Shown in pieces: positions 33,053-40,758 of a DNA stretch of 64,000 bases. The notes beneath the pieces were generated by a model. It searched no databases and was not told the origin of the DNA. It saw only the letters and a program-made list of their open reading frames with translations. Made by a program: the position numbers and the translations under genes. Every line of letters starts with the position of its first letter. Within the stretch, counting starts at the first letter, position 1. The DNA is from Pseudomonas sichuanensis (GTDB lineage Bacteria; Pseudomonadota; Gammaproteobacteria; Pseudomonadales; Pseudomonadaceae), in assembly GCF_003231305.1 (NCBI RefSeq), contig NZ_QKVM01000019.1, forward strand, positions 1-64,000, written 5' to 3'.

Positions 33053-33667
33053 ATGAATCGTTCGCTATTTGTTTCTCTGGATGGGCCCAAGGGCACCGGC
33101 AAAACCACGCTGCTGGAGACCATTACACAAGCGCTAAGGGCCGGCAACTACAAGGTGATCCGCCTTTGCGAGAAAAAGAGCGATCCCTTTCGCGGTGAAA
33201 CAATGGGCTTGGTCAATCGACTCGTCAGGCACCCCAGCAGTGAGCTGGAGTGGGAGGTTTGCGCGCGCCTGGCGGATAGCCGGGCCTGGATTTCGCAGCA
33301 CGTGCTGCCCAAGCAGCCGTCGGGCAGCATCATCCTGATCGATCGCTGGTATCCCTCCGATGCCGCGTTTCGCCGGACAGTCCCGTTCGCCGAGATTCTA
33401 CGGTTGAACAGGGAGCGCAACGTGCGTGTGCCGGACCTGCATGTCGGGGTTGTTACCGACCCCGAAGTTTCATGGGCGAGGGCGGCGGCACGCACCCGTG
33501 GGCTGGGCAGTACGGTGATGCATAAACTGGAAGAGCAAGTTGCCTGTACCCAGGCGTTCGAGCGGGCGGTCGCGGATCATGGCTGGGTGTTGTGTCGTAA
33601 CGAAGGCACGATTGAAGCGGCGACGAGGCAGGTGGTTGCCGAGATTCGTAACGTACTGGAATGCTAG
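33053..33667 (+). CDS. thymidylate-kinase-like P-loop kinase
   Basis: This 204-residue protein has a Walker A motif GPKGTGKTT at residues 11-19 and a DRWYPSD motif near residue 102, matching the DRY/DRW substrate block of thymidylate and deoxynucleoside kinases. Size fits dTMP kinase, but sequence beyond the motifs is divergent, and the housekeeping tmk normally sits with holB. It stands alone with its own terminator region downstream. It may phosphorylate a nucleoside or another small molecule. The exact substrate is not visible. Confidence 0.65.
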   Translation: MNRSLFVSLDGPKGTGKTTLLETITQALRAGNYKVIRLCEKKSDPFRGETMGLVNRLVRHPSSELEWEVCARLADSRAWISQHVLPKQPSGSIILIDRWYPSDAAFRRTVPFAEILRLNRERNVRVPDLHVGVVTDPEVSWARAAARTRGLGSTVMHKLEEQVACTQAFERAVADHGWVLCRNEGTIEAATRQVVAEIRNVLEC

Positions 33668-34097
33668 TTTATTACGTATGTTTTCTTACTTTTTTGTATA
33701 TTGCACGCGAAGCGCCATGACGGCCAAGTGCCTGTCTTGGTATCGCATGTGGGCGACCAGATGCCCGGCGCTGCAAAACCATCGGCATGCTCCTGGTGGC
33801 CATTACCCAATTTGATTAATCAGCCAAACCACCACAGCAATTCGCGGTGGTTTTTGATGATCGTTATCAATTCATTACGTAATTTATATGAGTGACGACA
33901 AGCAATCTGCCCGAAGCGCTCATACCCGTAACCAGCGGCGCCAGGCCCCTTTCAAGCTGACTGAAATGTAATCGCACGATCCTTGCGCCTGTGACATCGT
34001 GCACCTGCACCGTAACGCTGATTCAGTGCATTCACGGACGTGATACCCACTCCCTAAAAAACCTCGAACTGACAGCGCTCGCTGTGAGGAGCCTTGC
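33668..34097. other. low-GC intergenic region with terminator and degenerate repeat
   Basis: About 430 bp without a gene. A 44-bp segment at 33767-33810 matches 34 of 44 bases of the outer part of the large inverted repeat near 11.4 kb. A terminator lies at 33826. Just before copC, ACAGCG and CGCTGT form a small palindrome at 34072-34085, which could be a copper regulator site or a leader hairpin. Confidence 0.55.
33826..33855 (+). terminator. Rho-independent terminator
   Basis: Arms AAACCACC and GGTGGTTT enclose 12 bases and end in a TTTTT tract on the plus strand, about 160 bp after the kinase gene. Confidence 0.65.
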
Positions 34098-34481
34098 ATG
34101 CCTTTCCATAAAGCCACTGCTGTAACACTTGCGCTGACCGCTGGGTTGTTCCTTAGCGCCGTCGCCCAGGCACACCCTAAGCTCCTTTCATCCACGCCGG
34201 CGGCAGGTGCGGATGGCATGGCGCCTTCTTCCATCGAACTGCATTTTTCCGAGCAACTTACGACTCAGTTCTCGGGGGCAAAACTGATCATGACCGACAT
34301 GCCGGGTATGCCAAATTCCCCCATGGGAGTACAGGCAGCCGTCGCCGCGGGCAGTGATCCGAAGGCCATGATCATCACGCCTGCAGCGCCCTTGACCACG
34401 GGCACTTACAAGGTCGAATGGCGCGCTGTTTCTTCGGACACTCACCCGATTACCGGCAGTTTTTCCTTCAAAGTGAAATGA
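34098..34481 (+). CDS. copC: periplasmic copper-binding protein CopC
   Basis: This 127-residue protein has a signal peptide ending SAVAQA. Mature CopC begins with His as the N-terminal copper(II) ligand (HPKLLSSTPAAG). The second half contains WRAVSSDTHPITGSFSF, with the His that completes the site, and the loop MTDMPGMPNSPMG has several Met residues. It is a beta-barrel copper chaperone of the periplasm. AGGAG lies upstream of the ATG. The copD gene follows after 3 bp, so the two form the usual CopC-CopD copper uptake or homeostasis pair. No copAB genes are nearby. Confidence 0.92.
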   Translation: MPFHKATAVTLALTAGLFLSAVAQAHPKLLSSTPAAGADGMAPSSIELHFSEQLTTQFSGAKLIMTDMPGMPNSPMGVQAAVAAGSDPKAMIITPAAPLTTGTYKVEWRAVSSDTHPITGSFSFKVK

Positions 34482-34484
34482 TCC

Positions 34485-35423
34485 ATGGGCGACTCGCTGA
34501 CTATCGCGGTTCGTTTCGCGCTATATCTCGACTTGATGATGCTATTTGGCTTGGCGCTTTTTGGCTTGTATGGCCTGAAGGGGAAGGAGAGGACGCCGGG
34601 CACGGTCTTGCGTTTCGAGTCGCTCCTGTATGGCACGTCGCTCTTGGGTATAGCGTTATCCTTGGTCGCGCTGGGTGTTCTTGCGAAATCCATGAGTGGT
34701 GTGTCGGGCTTCATGGAGCTGCATCACCATTTTTTCCAGATGATTCTGACGGGCACTGATGTCGGCCTGAGTTGGCTGGTCCGCATTGCCGCACTGCTTG
34801 TCGCCATTGTCGGCATCTGGCAATACAAGCGCTGTGCGACCGCCAGCCTGTGGCTCGTCACTGCAAGCGGAGCCGTTGCACTGGCAAGCCTGGCGTGGAC
34901 CGGCCATGGGGCGATGGGCGAGGGGAGTCGTGGCTATTGGCAGCTCATCGGTGATGTTTTCCATCTGTTGGCTGCGGGCGCCTGGCTGGGGGCGCTGGCG
35001 GCGTTCGCGCTGTTGCTTCGCTGCAAATCACTGAAAGGCGAACATGAGGTGCAGACTCTTGCCCGGGTATTGACTGGTTTTGAATCGGTCGGCGCCGTGA
35101 TCGTGGTCGTCATCGGTTTCACCGGCGCAATCAATTACCTCTTTATTGTTGGCCCACGCATCGATGGCGTCATGCTCAGTACCTATGGTGCTTTGCTGTT
35201 TTTGAAGACCCTGTTGTTCGGCGCAATGATCGCGCTGGCTACCCTCAATCGTTTTCATTTGAGCCCGCTGCTGGAGCGTTCGGTTCGAAATGGCGAGCAT
35301 TCAGTTGCGGTGAGTGCCTTGCGTCGAAGCCTGGCATTCGAGCTTTCAATGGCCATCGTCATTATCGCCCTGGTTGCCTGGCTGGGCACTTTGAGCCCTG
35401 ACGTGGAAATGAGCGCGGGATAG
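34485..35423 (+). CDS. copD: CopD family copper transport membrane protein
   Basis: This 312-residue integral membrane protein has about eight hydrophobic helices and conserved histidines in WTGHGAMGEG and in the segment after WQLIGDVFHLLAAGAWLGA, typical of CopD. It moves copper across the inner membrane in partnership with CopC. It starts 3 bp after copC. No metal-responsive regulator gene is adjacent, so control must come from elsewhere. Confidence 0.9.
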   Translation: MGDSLTIAVRFALYLDLMMLFGLALFGLYGLKGKERTPGTVLRFESLLYGTSLLGIALSLVALGVLAKSMSGVSGFMELHHHFFQMILTGTDVGLSWLVRIAALLVAIVGIWQYKRCATASLWLVTASGAVALASLAWTGHGAMGEGSRGYWQLIGDVFHLLAAGAWLGALAAFALLLRCKSLKGEHEVQTLARVLTGFESVGAVIVVVIGFTGAINYLFIVGPRIDGVMLSTYGALLFLKTLLFGAMIALATLNRFHLSPLLERSVRNGEHSVAVSALRRSLAFELSMAIVIIALVAWLGTLSPDVEMSAG

Positions 35424-35474
35424 AAATGGCTGTATAAGGCTATGCTGATCATATGCCTCCTTGAGGTGCTGATC

Positions 35475-35896
35475 ATGCGCAGGATGATCTTGCTCGTCGC
35501 AGCCAGTGTTATTGCGGGCTGCCAGACGCCGATGCCAACCGCCAACCCAGAGATGGCCTGGGTCGACTTGTCGATACCGTTCCCCAACGACAGAGTGTTG
35601 CTGGCCGAACGCCTGGACAAGCAACGCCTCGAAGACGGGCGTTTTTCCAGGTTACGCCCGGCAGTCACGAGCTGGTCGTGAAGTTCGACTATGAAACCAG
35701 CGGCGGTGGCGGCATGAGCATGATGGGCGGGCCTTCAGTACGCGAATGCTACCTGACCGTCAATTACGGCCATTTCACAGCGGGGCAACGCTATGTGCTC
35801 GAAGCTCGCTCGATTGCCTTGAACCCGGAGGCACGACTGTATGACGGCGCAGGGAAAGTCGTTGCTGAGGTCAGTGAGTTCTATTGCCTGATGTGA
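35475..35896 (+). pseudogene. frameshifted lipoprotein gene (single-base deletion in a T run)
   Basis: The first part (from ATG 35475, GAGG 8 bases upstream) encodes a lipoprotein signal with lipobox VIAGC and reads normally to residue 56 (DKQRLEDGRF). The frame then ends in a stop at 35679-35681. The second part, in the next frame to TGA 35896, continues a sensible protein (HELVVKFDYETSGGGGMSMM and on). The break coincides with five T at 35642-35646. One more T would restore a single protein of about 140 residues. It is either a pseudogene, a base-call error, or a slippage site. I recall intact lipoproteins of this general form in other pseudomonads. Confidence 0.7.
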
Positions 35897-35982
35897 GCAT
35901 GCACCGTGGGCGCAGGGCATTGCTGGTGGAACCCTGTTGCAGCACACTCGGCCTGATCGTCAGCCAAAGGAATTGAAAACGG

Positions 35983-36549
35983 ATGAAGGACCAATCCAGC
36001 CCTGTGCCCCTTGTGATCCTTGACGTACAAAATGCCATTGATCGCCCGAACTGGGATGGCAAAAGCAATCCTGGGTATCTGGCAGTGATCCAGCGACTGC
36101 TGGCGCTCTGGCGGTCAAACGGCTGGCCTGTTGTGCACGTCAAGCACGATGAACGGATGCCCACATCCAGCTATTACGTCAATGGCCCGTGGAATGGCAT
36201 CAAGCAAGAGGTTGCTCCGATCGAGGGTGAGGCCGTCATTGTCAAACAGGAAAACTGCGCATTCATCGGTACCGAGCTGGACGCCACACTTGGGAAGATG
36301 CGGGTAAAGCGTTTGGTGCTGACGGGGGTTGTCATTCATAACAGCATGGACGCCACAGTCCGTGCGGGAAAAGCACTGGGGTACAGCATTATTCTTCCGT
36401 CAGACGCCACGACAGCCGTGCCCGTCGTCGGGGCAAATGGAAAGTGCTGGGACGCTAGGACCGTTCATGAACTGACCTTGGCGATACTCGGTGATGAATA
36501 TGCCGAAGTCATGTCGTCGGATGAGGTGGTCGCGCGGTTCGCGCAGTGA
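35983..36549 (+). CDS. isochorismatase-family hydrolase
   Basis: This 188-residue alpha/beta hydrolase of the isochorismatase superfamily shows the Asp of the triad in LVILDVQNAI and the Lys in VKQENCAF. The position of the catalytic Cys is occupied by Ser in IHNSMDATVR. Ser at this place also occurs in other members of the family, so it is not necessarily inactive, but it would not use a cysteine nucleophile. It is a single gene. The substrate is unknown, and amidase-type or isochorismatase-type hydrolysis are both possible. Confidence 0.85.
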   Translation: MKDQSSPVPLVILDVQNAIDRPNWDGKSNPGYLAVIQRLLALWRSNGWPVVHVKHDERMPTSSYYVNGPWNGIKQEVAPIEGEAVIVKQENCAFIGTELDATLGKMRVKRLVLTGVVIHNSMDATVRAGKALGYSIILPSDATTAVPVVGANGKCWDARTVHELTLAILGDEYAEVMSSDEVVARFAQ

Positions 36550-36625
36550 AACCTGACTTCGGGTTACATGAAAATCATGGAGCAGGGAGCTGATGACAGA
36601 TGGGCGGCAGCATTAGGAATACACA

Positions 36626-36653
36626 ATTTAACATAATATACATTATGCGCAGC
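36626..36653 (-). other. dif: dif site (XerC/XerD chromosome dimer resolution)
   Basis: Read on the minus strand the 28 bases match the E. coli dif site at 27 of 28 positions. The XerC arm is CTGCGCATAA-like, the centre is TGTATA, and the XerD arm is TTATGTTAAAT, which is identical. A match of this length is not expected by chance, and dif occurs once per chromosome at the terminus. It lies in a 200-bp non-coding stretch between two genes. Confidence 0.93.
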
Positions 36654-36750
36654 TTCGTATGAGGCTGCCGGGCACTGGGTTGGCCAGATTGCAAGCCAGG
36701 CCAAAGCGCTTGCTTCGACCTGGTACGTCAGTGGCCAGTCTGACTAGCCA

Positions 36751-36957
36751 TCACGGATAGTATTCACCGCCGTTGGGAAACCGGCATCGATGGATTCGGT
36801 TCAGTGCCATCTTCCAACCACGTACTGCACCGTGCTTCTCGATAGCCAGCAACGCGTAATTCGAGCAGCTTGGCTCGAACCTACAAGCGTTTCTGAGACG
36901 ACTCGGTGCCACCCGTTGATAAAAACGAATGACACCAACGGATAGCCCGACAATCAC
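36751..36957 (-). CDS. yidD: YidD-type membrane protein insertion efficiency factor
   Basis: This 68-residue protein has the YidD signature IRFYQR-APSR, the cysteine block CRFEPSCSNYALLAIEKHG, and HRCRFPNGGEYYP at the end. YidD helps insertion of membrane proteins by YidC. The housekeeping yidD is normally between rnpA and yidC near the origin, but this copy sits next to dif with an unknown small gene upstream that overlaps its start (ATGA). It may be a second, acquired copy specialised for another context. Confidence 0.85.
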   Translation of the reverse strand: MIVGLSVGVIRFYQRVAPSRLRNACRFEPSCSNYALLAIEKHGAVRGWKMALNRIHRCRFPNGGEYYP

Positions 36958-37181
36958 CGTGGTTTATGGAAGGAAATGACGTAGTAATTGGCCATCGAAT
37001 CTTTTTTGCCAGACAACGCATCGAAGCAGCCAGCTTTCACAAAACAGCTGTAGCTCAACCCCCCGTAATCACTGGAATCTAGCGAGCGGTAGACATCCAC
37101 GAATGCTAGGTTCTGTACGAAATCCCGAGAAACCCAATCGGCGCCCTTCGGAAGCTGAGATTCTGTAGGGTTCCCGACCAT
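36954..37181 (-). CDS. 75-residue hypothetical protein coupled to yidD
   Basis: This short frame from ATG 37181 has its stop overlapping the yidD start by 4 bases. The product is soluble, with two Cys and a C-terminal YYVISFHKPR. There is no signal peptide. No clear ribosome-binding site precedes the ATG, so the true start may differ. I do not recognise the family. Its lower GC and coupling to the unusual yidD suggest the two travelled together. Confidence 0.5.
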   Translation of the reverse strand: MVGNPTESQLPKGADWVSRDFVQNLAFVDVYRSLDSSDYGGLSYSCFVKAGCFDALSGKKDSMANYYVISFHKPR

Positions 37182-37328
37182 CTACGGAAAGGAATAACGC
37201 TGCAAGTGGCCGCTACTGCGACCAATATCGAATGCAGCCGTCATTCCGATGCATCTCTTTTCGTGCAGAGCCTCGCGAAGGTCTTACAATCGCACACCAT
37301 CAGTTGCCCTGATCAAGGAGATCGCCCC

Positions 37329-37823
37329 ATGCATGTACCAACCTCGAACCTCAAAACCTACCGCTACGGCCCCAACGTCCTGAAGCTCTATCTGGCAGTG
37401 GCGTTCTTCGCAGCCCTGGCTGTGCTTGGTTGGTTCATGTCTAGAGACGGCGAGCCCATGGGCGGCCTGGTGACTTTCGGCAGTTTGGTATTCGTGTTGG
37501 CCGGTTCAGGCGCCCTGGTGTATTTCAGTCGTGTGCGTCGGCAGATTGTGTTTACTGCCCACAGCGTCCAGATCCCTGAAAGCCAGTTTTCAAGCAATGT
37601 GTTCGAACTGCCGTTCGCGGACTTGATGCATGTCGAGCGTGCCTTGGTGAACGAGGAAGACGTACTGCTCATCGCTCACCGCAATGGCAGCTTCAAACTG
37701 CCAGTGTCCATGCTTGGCAACGTTGATATCGCCCAGTTGCAAGAGGCGTTGATGGCCAGCCGGATGATACAGCCTGTTGCGGCTGCGCCCGCTCAAGCAC
37801 AACGCTCCGCTTCACAGATCTGA
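37329..37823 (+). CDS. hypothetical membrane protein with two transmembrane helices
   Basis: This 164-residue protein starts at ATG 37329 with AAGGAG 8 bases upstream. Two hydrophobic helices (about residues 20-35 and 47-65) are followed by a soluble domain of about 80 residues with a PH-like pattern of beta strands and a short Ala/Gln-rich tail. An open frame begins earlier at 37206, but the upstream part has no coding character. The function is unknown. Confidence 0.65.
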   Translation: MHVPTSNLKTYRYGPNVLKLYLAVAFFAALAVLGWFMSRDGEPMGGLVTFGSLVFVLAGSGALVYFSRVRRQIVFTAHSVQIPESQFSSNVFELPFADLMHVERALVNEEDVLLIAHRNGSFKLPVSMLGNVDIAQLQEALMASRMIQPVAAAPAQAQRSASQI

Positions 37824-37863
37824 TTGCGGCCTGCCCCTTTGCCGCGAATTTATAGGCGCTAAA

Positions 37864-37899
37864 TATAACTCAACTAAATGAGTATTTAGTTGAGTTATA
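37864..37899. repeat. 36-bp AT-rich perfect hairpin
   Basis: Arms of 16 bases (TATAACTCAACTAAAT and its exact complement) enclose GAGT. It lies 40 bp after the end of the membrane protein gene. It could act as a bidirectional terminator, although it lacks a GC-rich stem and T tail, or as a binding site for a dimeric regulator. Confidence 0.85.
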
Positions 37900-37936
37900 G
37901 GTATGAATTATCAAGGAAGCAGCATTTTCAACTCCC

Positions 37937-38068
37937 TCAACATCCGATTTCGACACGTTTCAGCGCTTCAATAAACTTAGTTTCATAGGGCGCCCCGCCA
38001 TATTCGACCATCTGGATATGGCCCAGAGAAGCATTGCCCAAACTCTCGCCAGTTAATACCGAGGGCAT
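37937..38068 (-). CDS. possible 43-residue small protein or gene remnant
   Basis: A short frame runs from ATG 38068 (GAGG about 9 bases upstream, preceded by in-frame TAG) to TGA 37937. The product is soluble and has a sensible composition (MVEYGGAPYETKFIEALKRV in the second half). I do not recognise it. It could be a true small gene or the tail of a decayed one. Confidence 0.3.
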   Translation of the reverse strand: MPSVLTGESLGNASLGHIQMVEYGGAPYETKFIEALKRVEIGC

Positions 38069-38327
38069 CTAGGTCTACCTCTCCTGCCCTCCTCTAGCGC
38101 AATCTTCATTCTTGACTTCAAGGCAAATAAATTTGGCTTATACGGGGCTTAATCCGCAATTGTAAAGGCCGCAAACTGCGAACCATTGTTTAACCCACTG
38201 GACCGCATCATACCCCTTGCACTGTTTGCTCTTACCTTAGCGGCCGGTTTTGACGGCGATGCACTTGTTCTAACCGCCTACCCGAAGATGCCCCAGGCCA
38301 CCGCCTGAAAAATTCTGGAGAACCACG

Positions 38328-39266
38328 ATGAAAACCTTTACAAAATTCGCCCTGGCGGCCTTGCTGCCCCTTGCCATGCAGGCCGCCTCTGCCGCCGATT
38401 GGTATCCATCGGCCTACGGTCCAAACGATGAAATCGGCGCTGCCAACTTGTTGACCCCAGACGTGGTCAAGCAGGCGGTCGGCCTGGTCAAGACCGGCAA
38501 GACCTATCCGTTGGCCGTACCCGTAGACAAGAACCTTCCTGCATTCCGCCATCGTAGCTTCCGCCTTTACAACGTGCAGGTCGGGCAGCAAGCCGGTAAG
38601 TCGCTGGGGCCGAACAAGTTCACTTTCAACGATGAACTGGTAAATGCCTGGACCGGCGTTGGCACCCAGCTCAACGGGATTGGCCACATCGGCATCGATA
38701 ATCTTTATTACAACGGCAACAAAGCGGCCGACTTCGTGACTGTCGATGGCGTCACCAAGCTCGGGGTCGAGAAAGTGCCGCCGATAGTGACCCGTGGCGT
38801 GGTGCTGGACATGACCGCTTACTACAACAAAGCCGTCGTGCCAGGTGGCACCGAGTTCAGCGTGGCCGACATCCAGGCTGTGTTGAAGAAGCAAGGCCTG
38901 ACCCTGCGCAAGGGCGATGTGGTGCTGTTCAACACCGGTTGGCTGGAATTGATCGGCAAGGACAACAAGCAGTTCCTGGAAGTGGAACCCGGCATCGGCA
39001 TGGAAGCGGCGCAGTGGCTGGCAGACCAGGGAATCGTCGCTTTCGGCGGCGACACCTGGGCCTCGGAGGTTTATCCGAACCCGCATGGCAAGGACGAGTT
39101 TCCGGTCAACCAGTACATGCTCGCCAAGCGCGGCATCTACAACCTGGAACTGATCGACAGCCGTGCATTGGTGCACGACAAGGTTTGGGAGTTCCTGTTT
39201 GTGCTCGGCCAACCGCTTTATGTTGGCTCCACTCAAGTCAACATCAATCCGGTTGCCATTCACTGA
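38328..39266 (+). CDS. secreted cyclase-family (kynurenine formamidase-like) hydrolase
   Basis: This 312-residue protein has a signal peptide ending MQAASA-AD and the cyclase fold (PF04199). The usual metal motif HxGTHxDxPxH appears as the variant GTQLNGIGHIG, seen in a subgroup of the family, with a second conserved part GGDTWASEVYPNP. GGAG lies 7 bases upstream of the ATG. Members hydrolyse amides, lactones or cyclic compounds, and the natural substrate here is unknown. The gene stands alone between non-coding regions. Confidence 0.82.
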   Translation: MKTFTKFALAALLPLAMQAASAADWYPSAYGPNDEIGAANLLTPDVVKQAVGLVKTGKTYPLAVPVDKNLPAFRHRSFRLYNVQVGQQAGKSLGPNKFTFNDELVNAWTGVGTQLNGIGHIGIDNLYYNGNKAADFVTVDGVTKLGVEKVPPIVTRGVVLDMTAYYNKAVVPGGTEFSVADIQAVLKKQGLTLRKGDVVLFNTGWLELIGKDNKQFLEVEPGIGMEAAQWLADQGIVAFGGDTWASEVYPNPHGKDEFPVNQYMLAKRGIYNLELIDSRALVHDKVWEFLFVLGQPLYVGSTQVNINPVAIH

Positions 39267-39454
39267 TCGCTCTACCACCAAGTCCCCTGCCCGCTTCGAA
39301 CGCTCTCGCTGCGGGCTTCCCTCTCTTGATCCGTGATTTCAAGTCAAAAGTCATTGGCGCAGTCATGACTTAATCCATCCGCGCAAGATGGAGATACTGC
39401 GCCCACCAAGCGATACGTTCCAGCATCGCTCATAACATCAACCGGAGCCATCCG

Positions 39455-39514
39455 ATGAGCCTGCATGATCAGACCCCATTATCCAGCTTCGCCGCACAGG
39501 AGTCCGCGCAATGA
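39455..39514 (+). CDS. possible 19-residue leader peptide upstream of the MFS gene
   Basis: ATG 39455 has GGAG 7-8 bases upstream. The frame ends in TGA overlapping the ATG of the transporter gene (ATGA). This arrangement would couple translation of the transporter to the leader. The peptide is hydrophilic and not recognised. It could be chance. Confidence 0.3.
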   Translation: MSLHDQTPLSSFAAQESAQ

Positions 39515-40683
39515 AACCCGGGCACGTCTTGACCGCCCTGGCCATCGGCGCCTTCGGCATCGGCACCACCGAGTTCACCCCCATGGGCCTGCTGCCGGTG
39601 ATTGCCGAAGGCATGGACGTCAGCATCCCCAGCGCCGGTATGCTGGTGACGGCCTATGCCATTGGCGTGATGCTCGGCGCCCCGATCATGACCCTGCTGT
39701 TCAGCCGCTTCGGCAAGCGCGGAGCACTGATCGCGCTGATGGCCATCTTCACCCTCGGCAACCTGCTCTCGGCCCTGGCGCCGAGCTACGGCACCCTGCT
39801 CGCCTCGCGCCTGATCACCAGCCTCAACCACGGTGCCTTTTTCGGCCTGGGTGCGGTGGTGGCTGCCAGCGTAGTGCCACGTGAGAAGCAGGCCAGTGCC
39901 ATCGCCACCATGTTCATGGGCCTGACCATCGCCAACATCGGTGGCGTGCCCGCCGCCACCTGGATCGGCCAGCAGGTCGGCTGGCGCCTGGCCTTCGCCG
40001 GCACCGCGCTGCTCGGCATCCTCGCCATGGCCGCCTTGTGGTATGCCCTGCCCAAGGGCGAGCGTGGCAGCGTGCCCGATGTACGCCGCGAACTGGCCGT
40101 GATCGCCCGGCCAAAGGTGCTGTTGGCCATGGCCACCACCGTGCTCGGCGCCGGTGCGATGTTTACCCTCTACACCTACGTAGCCCCCGTGCTGGCCGAA
40201 CTGACCGGCGCCTCGGACAGCTTCGTCACCCTCGGCCTGGTGCTGATCGGCGTAGGTTTCACGCTCGGCAACAGCCTGGGCGGTCGCCTGGCCGACTGGT
40301 CGCTGGACGGCTCGGCACGGATCTTCCTCGGCGTTCTGGCCGTGGTCATGGTGCTGATGCCGCTGGTACTGGGCAACCACCTCGGTGCGGCCCTGGCCTT
40401 GCTGGTATGGGGCGTGTTCACCTTCGCCGTGGTGCCGCCACTGCAGATGCGCGTGATGATCGCCGCTGCCGAGGCGCCAGGCCTTGCTTCTTCGATCAAC
40501 GTCGGCGCGTTCAACCTCGGCAACGCGGTGGGCGCGGCGCTGGGTGGTGGCGTCATCAGCCTGGGCCTTGGCTATGCTGCAATACCGGTGGCCGGCGGCC
40601 TGCTGGCAGCGGGCGGGCTGTTGCTGGTATGGCTTGGCGGGCGCGGCGAGGCCACTGCCAACACCATCGGCGAGGCTGCGTAA
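39511..40683 (+). CDS. MFS transporter, DHA1 type (AraJ/YdhP-like)
   Basis: This 390-residue inner-membrane protein has twelve predicted helices and major facilitator motifs (SRFGKRGAL in the loop after helix 2, and TTEFTPMGLLPVIA near the start, characteristic of the AraJ/YdhP group of drug and sugar efflux proteins). GGAG lies 8 bases upstream of the ATG. A LysR regulator gene follows 75 bp downstream in the same direction. It probably exports a small toxic or aromatic compound. The substrate is not visible. Confidence 0.88.
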   Translation: MKPGHVLTALAIGAFGIGTTEFTPMGLLPVIAEGMDVSIPSAGMLVTAYAIGVMLGAPIMTLLFSRFGKRGALIALMAIFTLGNLLSALAPSYGTLLASRLITSLNHGAFFGLGAVVAASVVPREKQASAIATMFMGLTIANIGGVPAATWIGQQVGWRLAFAGTALLGILAMAALWYALPKGERGSVPDVRRELAVIARPKVLLAMATTVLGAGAMFTLYTYVAPVLAELTGASDSFVTLGLVLIGVGFTLGNSLGGRLADWSLDGSARIFLGVLAVVMVLMPLVLGNHLGAALALLVWGVFTFAVVPPLQMRVMIAAAEAPGLASSINVGAFNLGNAVGAALGGGVISLGLGYAAIPVAGGLLAAGGLLLVWLGGRGEATANTIGEAA

Positions 40684-40758
40684 CATTACCTGACGTGCAC
40701 TGAGGCTGGCCAAATCGGGACCGCCCTCGTAAACGTGGAGCGGTCCCCCGGAGGTCCC

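Larger units (their letters stand above)
37824..38327. other. intergenic region with long palindrome
   Basis: About 500 bp, mostly low GC, hold a perfect 16-bp-arm palindrome (37864-37899) and one short leftward frame (37937-38068) listed separately. The promoter of the cyclase-family gene probably lies in the last 150 bp. No other gene is seen. Confidence 0.55.

Noticed and set aside
35983..36549. isochorismatase-like protein considered as an inactive enzyme because the Cys position is Ser
   Set aside because: Several groups in this superfamily naturally carry Ser at that place, so inactivity cannot be concluded.
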